Positions 53,473 through 62,749 are shown, numbered from the stretch's first letter. The stretch is 64,000 nucleotides of DNA from an uncultured Clostridia bacterium (GCA_934101145.1 CAKOPZ010000003.1:14851-78850); one strand, 5' to 3'. Program-made: numbers and translations. Notes: generated by a model not told the origin, from the letters alone.

Positions 53473-54453
53473 TTAATATGATGTAAATTCAATATATTTA
53501 ATTGCCAAATGTGGATAATCTACATATCCACTTGAAAAATATCCTACACTATATAAATCTTCTGTAAGTCCTTTAAATTCACCATATACGTTTAGGTAAT
53601 CATATTGTGAAAGATTTGCTCCATTTAATACCGATTTATCAACTGTGCAATATAACATTCCAATATGTCTGTTATCATTTGTGCACGCACTAAGCGTAAA
53701 AGCTGATATTTCTCCGCCTTGTTTCCATCTGTCCTCAACCATTCCCCTAAATTTCATTCTTTTACCTTTATATGAATTAGGATTTCTAACTATATCATCA
53801 TATTTAGAATTATAGTTGTTACAGCTTGAAATATAGTTTGATTTTGATTCAGTTTTAATTGTCTTACTACTTGTAGAACTATTAGTTTTTGCATTACTAG
53901 TTGTACTATTTTTACTCGATGATACAGATGAACTATTTGTCGTATTTGTAGTCTTTGCTTTTTCATATGTTGCCTTTAGTGTTACATCACTTGTTATTCT
54001 TGAGCCAACATAGCCAACCATTTTAAATTCTTTTCCATCTAATGTCCAGTTTTTAAATTCATATCCGTCTTTTTTTGGTTTAGGCAAACTTAAAAATGTA
54101 TCTGAATTTACAGTAATCGGATCAATTTTACTGCCCCCATCTGTATCAAATGTTATAATATATGATTTTTTCTCTTCTTGAGGTACTAGTACCACATTTG
54201 TACTAGTATCCCTTTCCATACAATTTATAAATGTTCCAAATATCATAACACAAATTAAAGCTGAGAAAAAAACATGACTTTTTTCATATTTTTTTAGTGA
54301 AAGTAACTCAATTAAAGTGCTTATTATAGTAACTAATCCTGTTATAATTGCCATTCCATTAAAAGTGCTGTTTTTACTCATAAACATAAAACACGTAATT
54401 ACTCCCAAAATAATAGTTACCATTGGTAATGATTTTTTCTTCCTTTGTTCCAT
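53473..54453 (-). CDS. Membrane-anchored protein with an InlB-type repeat and an OB-like C-terminal domain
   Basis: 326 residues. Three N-terminal membrane helices (about 10-90) are followed by a Listeria-Bacteroides (InlB B-repeat-like) module: YIITFDTDGGSKIDPITV...DGYEFKNWTLDGK. A serine/threonine/asparagine-rich linker (about 170-205) follows, then a beta-rich domain (YKGKRMKFRGMVEDRW, LNVYGEFKG) resembling the tRNA-anti-like OB fold. Probably a surface protein of unknown role. GGGGG precedes the ATG. Divergent from the XRE gene. Confidence 0.7.
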   Translation of the reverse strand: MEQRKKKSLPMVTIILGVITCFMFMSKNSTFNGMAIITGLVTIISTLIELLSLKKYEKSHVFFSALICVMIFGTFINCMERDTSTNVVLVPQEEKKSYIITFDTDGGSKIDPITVNSDTFLSLPKPKKDGYEFKNWTLDGKEFKMVGYVGSRITSDVTLKATYEKAKTTNTTNSSSVSSSKNSTTSNAKTNSSTSSKTIKTESKSNYISSCNNYNSKYDDIVRNPNSYKGKRMKFRGMVEDRWKQGGEISAFTLSACTNDNRHIGMLYCTVDKSVLNGANLSQYDYLNVYGEFKGLTEDLYSVGYFSSGYVDYPHLAIKYIEFTSY

Positions 54454-54560
54454 AATTTCCCCCTTACAAAATATTTTATATCTTAAGATTATATCAAATA
54501 AAATATAAAGTCAATAATTTTTCATCTTTTTACTATATGCTTTTTGTTAAGTAGAAAAAT

Positions 54561-54600
54561 TTTCCATTTTTTACACGATTTTTTATGTAAAAAATGGAAA
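54561..54600. repeat. 15-bp perfect inverted repeat upstream of the XRE regulator
   Basis: TTTCCATTTTTTACA at 54561-54575 and its exact complement at 54586-54600 around a 10-nt spacer. It lies in the divergent promoter region of the membrane protein gene and the XRE gene. It could be an operator for the XRE protein or a hairpin. Confidence 0.6.
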
Positions 54601-54670
54601 TTATTATTTTTTCTGTTAAAATTGTATTGTAAATTAATTATAAAATTTATTTGAAAGGGATCCGATAAAA

Positions 54671-54892
54671 GTGCAATTTAAAAGAATTAAAGATTTACGC
54701 GAAGACAACGATTTATTTCAAAAAGATATTGCCCAATTACTTGGAATATCTCAGCAATATTATTCAGAATATGAAAGCGGAAAAAGAACTATTCCAGTTC
54801 CATATATAATCAAATTAGCAAAGCACTATAATGTTTCTGTTGATTATATTCTTGGATTATCAGATAATAAAGAAACGAACAAATTAGCTTAA
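54671..54892 (+). CDS. XRE-family helix-turn-helix regulator
   Basis: 73 residues, essentially one HTH domain: RIKDLREDNDLFQKDIAQLLGISQQYYSEYESGKRTIPVPYIIKLAKHYNVSVDYILGL. Compact Cro/CI-like proteins of this size usually autoregulate or act in mobile-element control. GTG start at 54671 with AAAGGG upstream. The 15-bp inverted repeat just upstream is a candidate autoregulatory operator. Confidence 0.9.
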   Translation: MQFKRIKDLREDNDLFQKDIAQLLGISQQYYSEYESGKRTIPVPYIIKLAKHYNVSVDYILGLSDNKETNKLA

Positions 54893-54915
54893 ATAAAAGT
54901 TAAATTTGTTCGTTT

Positions 54916-54960
54916 TTTAATGGCACTTTTTAAAGCTTGCCTCCAAAAAGTGCCATTAAA
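54916..54960. terminator. Bidirectional terminator between the XRE gene and dxs
   Basis: 16-bp perfect stem TTTAATGGCACTTTTT and its complement, loop 13 nt, between converging genes. Confidence 0.85.
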
Positions 54961-54962
54961 TT

Positions 54963-56723
54963 TTACATCATTTTTTCTATATCTTTACATATCTTTTCAA
55001 TTGTAATTCCATTTTGAGCAAGTAACTCATTTACATCATATCTATCGTAGAAAGCTTTCGCTACTCCATAATTTTTTACTTTAATATTACTATCTCCATA
55101 AAATCTTGCAATTTTTTCTCCAAATCCACCATCAATCATTCCATCTTCTAAAGTTAAAACTATTTCATGATTAGATTTTAAGTTCTCAAGAAGCTCATCA
55201 TCAACACCTGTGATATATCTTGGATTAATTAAAGTAGCATTTATATTAAATTTATTTTGAATTTCTCTTTGTAATTTTTCTCCTAACTGATAAAAATCAC
55301 CAAGAGCTAAAATTGCAACCTTATTTCCTTCCATTTCAACTTTATATTTGTTTAATTTACTATAATCAGTATCTACTTTTCTATCATCTGATATAACGCC
55401 ATTGCATGGTACACGTATTGCAACTGGATGCTCATTTTGTTCAATACTCCAATCAAGCATTGCAAGATATTCTGCCTTTGATGTTGGTGCTAAATAAACC
55501 ATATTAGGTATATTAGAAATCATCGGAATATCATATAAGCCAAGATGTGTTACATCATTCATTCCATAAACAGATGCTGTATTTATTATAATAGTTGCAG
55601 GATTATTATTTATGCATAAATCTTGAGACAATTGATCATATGTTCTTTGCATAAAGCTAGAATGTGTTGCAAATACAGGTTTTCCTCCATTTTTAGCAAT
55701 TCCTGATGCAAGTGCAATTCCATGTTCTTCTGCAATTCCAACATCAACAAATTGCTTTCCAGCAATCTCTCTTTTATCCTTTGTAAATCCAATGTTAGTT
55801 GGAACTCCAGCAACTATTGCAACAACTTTTTCATCATTTTTCATTTTTTCAAGTAGGTAATTGCCTGTTATTTCTCCGTAATCCTCTCCATCAAATGAAA
55901 ATTTTGATTTACCTGTCTCAATATCAAATGGCATAGTCCAGTGCCATGCTTCCTTATTTTCTTCTGCAAATTTATAGCCTTTACCCTTTTGTGTATTTAT
56001 GTGAACAACAACTGGATGATCTATATTTTTAACTTCTTCAAATGTTTTTATAAGCTCTTGTATATCGTTTCCATTGTTTACATATACATAATTCAATCCC
56101 ATTGCTTTAAATAAATTACATTCACATGTACCTTTTGATTCTCTTAATTGTTTTAAATTTTTATACAATCCACCATGATTTTCAGCAATTGACATATCAT
56201 TATCATTTACAACAATTATAAAATTAGACTTTTGCTCTCCTGCATAATCAAGACCTTCTAGTGCTTCACCACCACTTAAAGAACCATCTCCAATAACTGC
56301 AATAACATTGTAATTTTCTCCTTTTAAGTCTCTAGCTTTTGCAAGTCCTGAAGCTAAACTTACAGATGTTGATGTGTGACCTATTTTAAAGAAATCATGC
56401 TCACTTTCGTCTGGATCTGTATAGCCTGTTACATCATCATATTTTTCTTCATAAATAAATGCATCTTTTCTTCCTGTTAATATTTTGTGTGGATAGCTTT
56501 GATGAGAAACATCATATACTATTTTATCAACTGGCGAATCAAATACATAGTGCATTGCAATTATAGCTTCTACCATACCAAAATTTGGTCCAAAATGCCC
56601 TCCGTGAATACTTAATTTTTTAAGTAAAACCTCTCTTATTTCTTCAGCCAATTTTGTAAGTTCCTCATTTGATAAACCTTTTAAATCAGCTGGTTCATTT
56701 ACCTTATTCAATATTTCTAACAT
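54963..56723 (-). CDS. dxs: 1-deoxy-D-xylulose-5-phosphate synthase
   Basis: 586 residues. Makes DXP from pyruvate and glyceraldehyde 3-phosphate with thiamine diphosphate, the first step of the MEP isoprenoid pathway. TPP motif VIGDGSLSGGEALEGLDYAG, YDVSHQSYPHKILTGR near the N-terminus, DVGIAEEHGIALASGIA with the catalytic glutamate and ATHSSFMQRTYDQL. It is slightly short (typical 610-640). AGGAGG precedes the ATG. Single gene. Confidence 0.95.
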   Translation of the reverse strand: MLEILNKVNEPADLKGLSNEELTKLAEEIREVLLKKLSIHGGHFGPNFGMVEAIIAMHYVFDSPVDKIVYDVSHQSYPHKILTGRKDAFIYEEKYDDVTGYTDPDESEHDFFKIGHTSTSVSLASGLAKARDLKGENYNVIAVIGDGSLSGGEALEGLDYAGEQKSNFIIVVNDNDMSIAENHGGLYKNLKQLRESKGTCECNLFKAMGLNYVYVNNGNDIQELIKTFEEVKNIDHPVVVHINTQKGKGYKFAEENKEAWHWTMPFDIETGKSKFSFDGEDYGEITGNYLLEKMKNDEKVVAIVAGVPTNIGFTKDKREIAGKQFVDVGIAEEHGIALASGIAKNGGKPVFATHSSFMQRTYDQLSQDLCINNNPATIIINTASVYGMNDVTHLGLYDIPMISNIPNMVYLAPTSKAEYLAMLDWSIEQNEHPVAIRVPCNGVISDDRKVDTDYSKLNKYKVEMEGNKVAILALGDFYQLGEKLQREIQNKFNINATLINPRYITGVDDELLENLKSNHEIVLTLEDGMIDGGFGEKIARFYGDSNIKVKNYGVAKAFYDRYDVNELLAQNGITIEKICKDIEKMM

Positions 56724-56804
56724 TCTATAACCTCCTATAATATAATTTCACATATTATATATCACTTAGAGTAAACTCCAAGTCAAGAATATTTTATCAC
56801 TTTT

Positions 56805-57056
56805 TTACAATTCATATACATTTGCCTTCACTATTATTTTTTGTATTTTTATTTTTTCATCTAGAGATATCTCCCACCTGCTTCCTACAATGCTCCTTTT
56901 TATTTTATATTCTTTTGTAGGCGCTCCTATCAATTTATTTAGTTCTTTTTGCAAGCTTACTTTGTTTGTATACAAAGACAATATATTCTCGCTGTATAAT
57001 ACATTTATAGTTGTTTCTGTTTCTCCTTTTAATGCTTCTTTATATATTTTTTTCAT
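56805..57056 (-). CDS. Hypothetical protein, 83 residues
   Basis: Small basic protein beginning MKKIYKEALKGETETTINVLY and ending KIIVKANVYEL. The middle is KELNKLIGAPTKEYKIKRSIVGSRWEISLDEK. I do not recognise it. The ATG at 57056 has GAGG nine nucleotides upstream. It lies between dxs and the acidic protein gene; no operon partner is evident. Confidence 0.6.
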   Translation of the reverse strand: MKKIYKEALKGETETTINVLYSENILSLYTNKVSLQKELNKLIGAPTKEYKIKRSIVGSRWEISLDEKIKIQKIIVKANVYEL

Positions 57057-57116
57057 AACATTCCTCATTTTTATTTATTATATATTGTCATCTTTTGTAA
57101 ATGTTATTTAATCTCT

Positions 57117-57149
57117 AGTAGCTTAAGCACACACTATGCTTAAGCTACT
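57117..57149 (-). terminator. Terminator of the acidic hypothetical protein gene
   Basis: Stem AGTAGCTTAAGCA with its perfect complement and a 7-nt loop, 17 nt after the stop. The following T run is weak. Confidence 0.65.
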
Positions 57150-57165
57150 TTATCTAATATTCTTA

Positions 57166-58578
57166 TCATTCTCTTGTTCTGTCTAAATTTTCAGCATCCA
57201 AATTCATTTCTGTTTCTACATTTTTTACAATTTGTTCTACAGTAAATCTATCTCCATTTTCATGTAGCTCTCGCAATAATTTATCTTTTACTTCTTTTGC
57301 AGTAAATACATCTTTTATTTTTTCTTCGCCATCTTTATTTTCATAATTTAAGATTTCATCTACATATTGATCTATATCTATATGTTCATGTGTTCCTGTA
57401 TTTCCATCACCATCAAAGTCTTTTTCATCCTTAGGCTCACACCCATGTTCTGTATGGTATTCTATTTCATCTTGCACCTTATCAATCTGATATATTCCTT
57501 TATTTCTTTGAAATACTTCTTTAGTCTCTAATGGTATTCTGCCTGTATTAAAAGTTTGCAATTCTATTTCTGTATTTTCGTTTTCTTGCAAAGTTTTTTT
57601 ACCTAATGATACTCTTATTGTTCCCATATCATTTTCACATCCAATAGTCATACCATTCGACTTTCTTGTAAACACAGAACTATCTTTATTATCCCTTGTT
57701 GCTGTTCCATCTGCTCTTATTTTTGTTTGCATTCTACTTGCATTATTTCCAACAGATTTATCCATCTCAAACTCATCACTTAAAACCTTAGCTGTTCCAT
57801 CATTTTTCATTCCAACTAATGAATATGTTGTATTATTTATATTCTCACCTGGCTTAATATCTCTAACATTTTCTGAATATACAACATATATGTCACTATA
57901 ACCATCTAAATCTAGTCTTTTTCCTAACTCTTCTATTCCATCCACTCTTTGATTCAACTTAATTCTTTGTATATCATTTACTTTGACTTTTTCTATTTGC
58001 TTTGATGACAATTCTTTTGTCTTATCAGCATCTCTTTGTTTTGCCTTTTCCTCTTTCACTTCTTCTATTTCAGTATTGTCCATATTCTCTAAAACTTTAT
58101 GTACTTCATCTTCTGCTACATTTCTTCCAAGATATGCAGATAATACTTCTGCCATTTCTTTATTTTTCAATTTATTTAACGAATTATTTTCTATCTCTTC
58201 CTCTGGTGTTGTTTCTATTAATTCGTTTATAGCTTTCATCTTATCTGGCTCAGATGTAGAAAATACATCACTATAAATTAATTCATCATCGCCTAAAGTT
58301 CCAGCAACACATTTGTTTCCAAGATAATAATTTTTTTGATTAGTTATTCTTTCTTTTCCATTTTCTCCAATTATTTCTATAATATCCTTTTCAACTATAA
58401 AAACATAGTCAGATACATCATTCCCATTTATCTTGTCCTTCCATGTTGCTCGTCCAACTAACTTTATATCTTTGATTTCTACCTTTTTATTTTCAGACTG
58501 AATTTTTACAAGCTCATTTTCAACAATATCTTTAAAGCTTTCTTCTAATTTCAATACATCTCTTTCTTTTTTATTCAT
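57166..58578 (-). CDS. Large acidic hypothetical protein with an EF-hand-like loop
   Basis: 470 residues, rich in E, D, K and N, with no signal peptide or membrane segment. A helical, charged region (about 120-200, ELSSKQIEKVKV) is followed by a beta-rich core (LGKRLDLDGYSDIYVVYSE, NASRMQTKIRADGTA) and, near residue 400, KDFDGDGNTGTHEH, an aspartate-rich loop like calcium-binding EF hands. The C-terminus is helical. I do not recognise the family. The codon use is like its neighbours. GGTGGG precedes the ATG. Confidence 0.7.
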   Translation of the reverse strand: MNKKERDVLKLEESFKDIVENELVKIQSENKKVEIKDIKLVGRATWKDKINGNDVSDYVFIVEKDIIEIIGENGKERITNQKNYYLGNKCVAGTLGDDELIYSDVFSTSEPDKMKAINELIETTPEEEIENNSLNKLKNKEMAEVLSAYLGRNVAEDEVHKVLENMDNTEIEEVKEEKAKQRDADKTKELSSKQIEKVKVNDIQRIKLNQRVDGIEELGKRLDLDGYSDIYVVYSENVRDIKPGENINNTTYSLVGMKNDGTAKVLSDEFEMDKSVGNNASRMQTKIRADGTATRDNKDSSVFTRKSNGMTIGCENDMGTIRVSLGKKTLQENENTEIELQTFNTGRIPLETKEVFQRNKGIYQIDKVQDEIEYHTEHGCEPKDEKDFDGDGNTGTHEHIDIDQYVDEILNYENKDGEEKIKDVFTAKEVKDKLLRELHENGDRFTVEQIVKNVETEMNLDAENLDRTRE

Positions 58579-58624
58579 ATAAAGCTATCCCACCTTTACA
58601 TCTAACTATTTTTTGATAAATCTT

Positions 58625-59185
58625 TCACAAAATATCTTCTTTATCTCGTTTTATTTGCTTAGCATATCTGTCTTCCTCTGAGAATACACATCCACAATAT
58701 TTTTGCATATAAAGGCCAAGTTCTCTTGCTTTTGCTTGTCCTTCTCTAAATCCTACTCTAAAATCTCTATATAGAAATTCAATATCATATTCATTTGCAA
58801 GCTTTTCACATAATTTTTTTAATTCCTCATGTTTTTGATATGGACTTACAAATAAAGTAGTTGTAAATGCATCATACCCATGCTCTTTGGCATATTTTAC
58901 TGTTTTTTCAAGTCTAACTCTATAGCAATAATTTACACATCTATTCTTCAAATCACAAATTACATTTTTACAAAACTCATCAAGTCCATAATCTTCTTCA
59001 AATATTGTCTCAACATCTATACTCTTTGTATACTCTTTTAAGCAATCCCTTCTTGCTTTATATTCCATATATGGATGAATATTTGGATTATACCAAAATA
59101 TTGTTGGTTCAATTCCCTCATTTCTTAAACTGTCTATGCAATATACACTACAAGGTGCACAACATGTATGCATTAATAATTTCAT
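58625..59185 (-). CDS. queH: Epoxyqueuosine reductase QueH
   Basis: 186 residues. Reduces epoxyqueuosine to queuosine in tRNA anticodons. The iron-sulfur and metal cysteines are in LMHTCCAPCSVYC, NRCVNYCYRVRLEKT and QKYCGCVFSEEDR. This is the non-B12 enzyme (former DUF208). It overlaps the following membrane gene upstream by 4 nt. AAGGTAG precedes the ATG. Confidence 0.95.
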   Translation of the reverse strand: MKLLMHTCCAPCSVYCIDSLRNEGIEPTIFWYNPNIHPYMEYKARRDCLKEYTKSIDVETIFEEDYGLDEFCKNVICDLKNRCVNYCYRVRLEKTVKYAKEHGYDAFTTTLFVSPYQKHEELKKLCEKLANEYDIEFLYRDFRVGFREGQAKARELGLYMQKYCGCVFSEEDRYAKQIKRDKEDIL

Positions 59186-60555
59186 TTTTCTTCTACCTTC
59201 TTTGTTTGAAATAATTTATTTACTATTATTATTAAACTAATAATTGATACTATCAATATTCTATATACAAAAAATGCATGTGTATATGAATGTTGTGTTA
59301 TACACATCATCCATGCAATCGGCAAAAACAATGTTACAATAAAAGGTAAACATTCCTTTAAATTTTGTATGTAATCTATTTTTTCCTTTCGATTTTTAAT
59401 ATTTATTGTAAGAGCATTTACAAAAGCAAAAGCTATAATTCCTATTATAACAAATTGCGATAAGAATTTTAAATTTCTGCTTATAACATCAAATCTGCTA
59501 ATAATAGCTACTCCCTGTTGGCTTGGTAACTTACTTCTGAACATCATTTGAGTAATTACTTCTGTTATTATTGGTCTATTTTCAAAGAATAATTGTATAA
59601 TTATCCATTTTGAAGCCCATGTCAAAGCATATCCTATTGCCCAACTCATTCCTACCTCTAATATTTTTAATATGGTTTGTTTCAAACTAGTTTTATTATC
59701 TTTTTGAAGTAATAAGAAATACACAATCATGCAAAGTCCAAGTGTCACAATAGGTGCTGTAAGTAAATCTATAAAACTTGAAATTGATCCAACTACAAAA
59801 AAGAATATTCCAATATTTTTTATTTTCTTATATTTAATTAATAATATATTACAACAAATTATCGCAGTTAGAAAAATTAATCCTTCATTTATAGACTTTG
59901 GCAAAATCCATATACAAACAGACATTAATCCTACAACAAATGCAATTGTACTAATTATATCAGTTTTCTTATATAAAAGTGCAAGTAAAATTCCAATTGA
60001 AATAGACATGAAAACAGTAAGTACCATTCGTATTTCACTATAATCAAATATTGTAAGTAATGGTCTTAAAAGTACCAAATAACCATGCCAATATCTTACA
60101 TATTCATATGAGTCCTCTATATTATCTCCATGCATTAATCCATATAGTTCTTTAGTTTGATATAAATCCCCATTTGCTTTATTTACATACTTTTCATTTG
60201 CCCCTAAGTTGTATTGCCCATCAGGATATACTACTTTAGTCTGCCCAGGGATATAATTTTTTCTATCTAGTAAAAAACTATTAATTGGGTCTTTACTATC
60301 TATTGAATATGCTGTGTTTATCATAAGTGCATCTGTAAATGTAAATATGTATTCTTTTTTATACCCTAAATTATAAACCTTCTTTTCTCCGTCATTCAAC
60401 ATTATTTCTGAACTTTTTCTTACATTGTTTTCCATCCAAGAAGAAGGAATCAAACTTGTCAATGTCATAAGTGCAAAATATAGTATAATTAAAATTATAA
60501 ATGTTATAAAATATTTTAAAACAATCTTTAATTTTTTATTTATCTTTTTATCCAT
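59182..60555 (-). CDS. Polytopic membrane protein of unknown function
   Basis: 457 residues with one N-terminal helix (12-35), an extracytoplasmic region of about 110 residues (SSWMENNVRKSSEIM, GYKKEYIFTFTDALM) and about nine further membrane helices. It overlaps ruvB by 8 nt and queH by 4 nt, so translation is coupled. The fold resembles polytopic glycosyltransferases (GT-C/YfhO-like) but I cannot name it. TAGGAG precedes the ATG. Confidence 0.65.
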   Translation of the reverse strand: MDKKINKKLKIVLKYFITFIILIILYFALMTLTSLIPSSWMENNVRKSSEIMLNDGEKKVYNLGYKKEYIFTFTDALMINTAYSIDSKDPINSFLLDRKNYIPGQTKVVYPDGQYNLGANEKYVNKANGDLYQTKELYGLMHGDNIEDSYEYVRYWHGYLVLLRPLLTIFDYSEIRMVLTVFMSISIGILLALLYKKTDIISTIAFVVGLMSVCIWILPKSINEGLIFLTAIICCNILLIKYKKIKNIGIFFFVVGSISSFIDLLTAPIVTLGLCMIVYFLLLQKDNKTSLKQTILKILEVGMSWAIGYALTWASKWIIIQLFFENRPIITEVITQMMFRSKLPSQQGVAIISRFDVISRNLKFLSQFVIIGIIAFAFVNALTINIKNRKEKIDYIQNLKECLPFIVTLFLPIAWMMCITQHSYTHAFFVYRILIVSIISLIIIVNKLFQTKKVEEK

Positions 60556-61552
60556 CGTATTCCACTCCTATATGTTCATACGCTGCAGGAAGTGGGACTC
60601 TTCCCCTAACTGTACGAGCAATAAATCCAATTTGTATTAAATATGGTTCATAAACATCCTCTACTGTTTCTGTTTCTTCTCCAATCGTTGTTGCAATTGT
60701 TTCAATTCCAACAGGTCTTCCCTGATATCTATTTATCATTGTTTCTAAAATTCTTCTATCTATATTATCAAGTCCTTGGTCATCAATTTCTAGCTTAGTT
60801 AGTGCTATTTTAGTAATATCAAGTGTAATATCTCCATTGCCTAAAACTGCTGCATAATCTCTAACTCTTTTTAAAAGTCTATTCGCAATTCTCGGTGTAC
60901 CTCTTGACCTCTTTGCAATTTCAATTGCAGAATCCTCATCAATATTTACTTCCAAAATTCCAGCAGATCTCTTAACAATTGTTGTTAAATCCCTTGTATT
61001 ATATAACTCTAATCTATTTACAATTCCAAATCTGTCTCTTAAAGGTGTTGCAAGTGAGCCCGCTCTTGTTGTTGCACCAATAAGTGTAAACTTGGGTAGG
61101 TCAAGTCTTATAGATCTTGCACTTGGACCTTTTCCAATCATGATATCCAATGTATAATCTTCCAAAGCTGGATATAAAATTTCTTCAACACTTTTATTAA
61201 GACGATGAATTTCATCTATAAATAAAACATCAAATTCAGATAAATTCGTTAAAAGTGCTGCTAAATCTCCAGGTTTTTCTATTGCAGGTCCTGATGTAAT
61301 TTTTATATTAGAGTTCATTTCATTTGAAATAATATTTGCAAGTGTTGTTTTTCCAAGTCCAGGAGGTCCATACAATAAAACATGGTCAAGAGGTTCTCCT
61401 CTCTTTTTTGCTGCTTCTATGTATACTTTTAGATTTTCCTTTACTTTATCCTGTCCAACATATTCCTCAAGCAATTTAGGTCTTAAAGAATTTTCCATTC
61501 TCTCTTCAATTGCATCTTCAATCTCTGGACTTATAATTCTTTCATCATCCAT
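60548..61552 (-). CDS. ruvB: Holliday junction branch-migration helicase RuvB
   Basis: 334 residues. AAA+ motor: N-terminal LRPKLLEEYVGQDKVKENL, Walker A LYGPPGLGKTTLANII, Walker B VLFIDEIHRL, sensor 1 FTLIGATTRAG, arginine finger region RDRFGIVNRLEL and the C-terminal winged-helix. Drives branch migration with RuvA. ruvA and ruvC are not in the window. GAGG precedes the ATG. 26 nt after the glycosyl-1-P transferase. Confidence 0.97.
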   Translation of the reverse strand: MDDERIISPEIEDAIEERMENSLRPKLLEEYVGQDKVKENLKVYIEAAKKRGEPLDHVLLYGPPGLGKTTLANIISNEMNSNIKITSGPAIEKPGDLAALLTNLSEFDVLFIDEIHRLNKSVEEILYPALEDYTLDIMIGKGPSARSIRLDLPKFTLIGATTRAGSLATPLRDRFGIVNRLELYNTRDLTTIVKRSAGILEVNIDEDSAIEIAKRSRGTPRIANRLLKRVRDYAAVLGNGDITLDITKIALTKLEIDDQGLDNIDRRILETMINRYQGRPVGIETIATTIGEETETVEDVYEPYLIQIGFIARTVRGRVPLPAAYEHIGVEYDG

Positions 61553-61578
61553 CTAGTTTTTTCCTCCGATTTAATATT

Positions 61579-62749
61579 CTAAACATTTTTTCTGTGCTTT
61601 CCTGACTCAATTTCTTCTATCTCTTTTTCAATTTCTTCCTCTTCTTTTTTATCACTTGTCTGTTTTGAATCTACTTTGTCTCCCATGACTTTTACAATAT
61701 CTTTATATCCAATTGCCACAATCGCACAAATAAGAAGTGCAAAAGACAAAGCTTTCCAAATTCCACTTTCAAGCAAAATAATTGCAAACATACCAAGTAT
61801 TGCAGTAATTCCATACATAATCAAAACTGCTTGCTTTTGTGTATAGCCTTTTTGCATCAATCTATGGTGCAGATGACCTTTATCAGGTTTAAGCACTGCT
61901 TTTATTGACTTTCCTTTAATTATTCTTCTTACAATTGCAAATAAAGTATCAAAAATTGGAAGTGCAAGCACTATAATTGGTGCAATTAAAACAATTGCAG
62001 TATAAGTTTTTGCCACACCCAAGATTGCAATAATTGACAAAGAAAATCCCATAAAGTTTGAACCTGTATCACCAATAAATGTTTTAGCTGGGCTAAAATT
62101 AAATGGTAAAAATCCAACGATTGCACCTGCTAAAGCTGTAATAAGTACTATAGCAATTATAGGAGAGCCATTAAGCGAAAATATAATAAGAAGTGACAAA
62201 CATGATATCAAGCAAACTCCCGAAGATAGTCCATCAAGTCCATCAATTAAATTAATAGCATTTGTAATACCCACAATCCAGCCAAGCGTTAAAATAAATG
62301 AAAAAATTTCATTCATAAAAATTTTATTATCTGTAAATGGCAGAGTAAAATTCTCAATTCTTATTCCACACATTATAACAATTATAGCTGCAACAATTTG
62401 TGCTACAAGTTTAACCATGCTTGGAATTCCCTTAGAATCATCTATAAAGCACGTAATTCCAAGTACAGCAATACCTGCTAGAAAACCAAGAAGTTTTACT
62501 ATTAAATTATCTCCGAATAAATCAATTGAATTTTCAAAATCCATCATAATAAGTAGATAAATTGTTGAAACTAAAAATCCCGCAATTACCGCAAGTCCTC
62601 CGAAGTCTAGGCATAGGCTTCTTATTTACCCTTCTATCATTTGGAAGGTCAACAGCTCCAACTTTTTTTGCTAATCTCATTGTATGAGGCGTAATAACAA
62701 AAGCTGTAATAAACGCAAGTAAAAATGCAATAACAATATCTCCCCACAT
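61579..62749 (-). CDS. WecA/TagO-family undecaprenyl-phosphate sugar-1-phosphate transferase (read with one +1 shift)
   Basis: About 389 residues after a +1 shift at CGG 62602. Joins a sugar-1-phosphate, usually GlcNAc-1-P, to the undecaprenyl carrier, starting teichoic acid or other wall glycans. Visible: N-terminal helix with ITPHTMRLAKKVGAVDLPNDRRVNKKPMPRL-GGL (junction), metal-site ITCFIDDSKGIP, NAINLIDGLDGL, FIGDTGSNFMGF and PDKGHLHHRLMQKG, all family signatures. The C-terminus is a KKEEEEIEKEIEEIESG acidic tail. The zero frame ends after 71 codons; the shift restores MPRLGGL, an invariant motif. CGGAG precedes the ATG. Confidence 0.9.
62599..62602 (-). other. Candidate CGG recoding site 6 (TagO-like)
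   Basis: CTT CGG A in frame (codon 50). Skipping C gives GGA GGA CTT, restoring PRLGGL of the MraY/WecA family. Confidence 0.8.

Noticed and set aside
5741..62602. Frameshifts as sequencing or assembly errors
   Set aside because: Not excluded, but random indels would not fall six times out of six just before a GGA/GGT codon, and the many out-of-frame CGG sites show no indels, which argues against a motif-dependent base-calling error. Read-level checking is still needed.
5741..62602. Simple CGG reassignment to another amino acid
   Set aside because: A one-for-one reassignment leaves the reading frame wrong at all six sites; a +1 step is required.
5741..62602. CGG read as Arg, then the following base skipped
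   Set aside because: This also restores frame, but it gives Arg where five of six sites have a conserved glycine, so skipping the C fits better.
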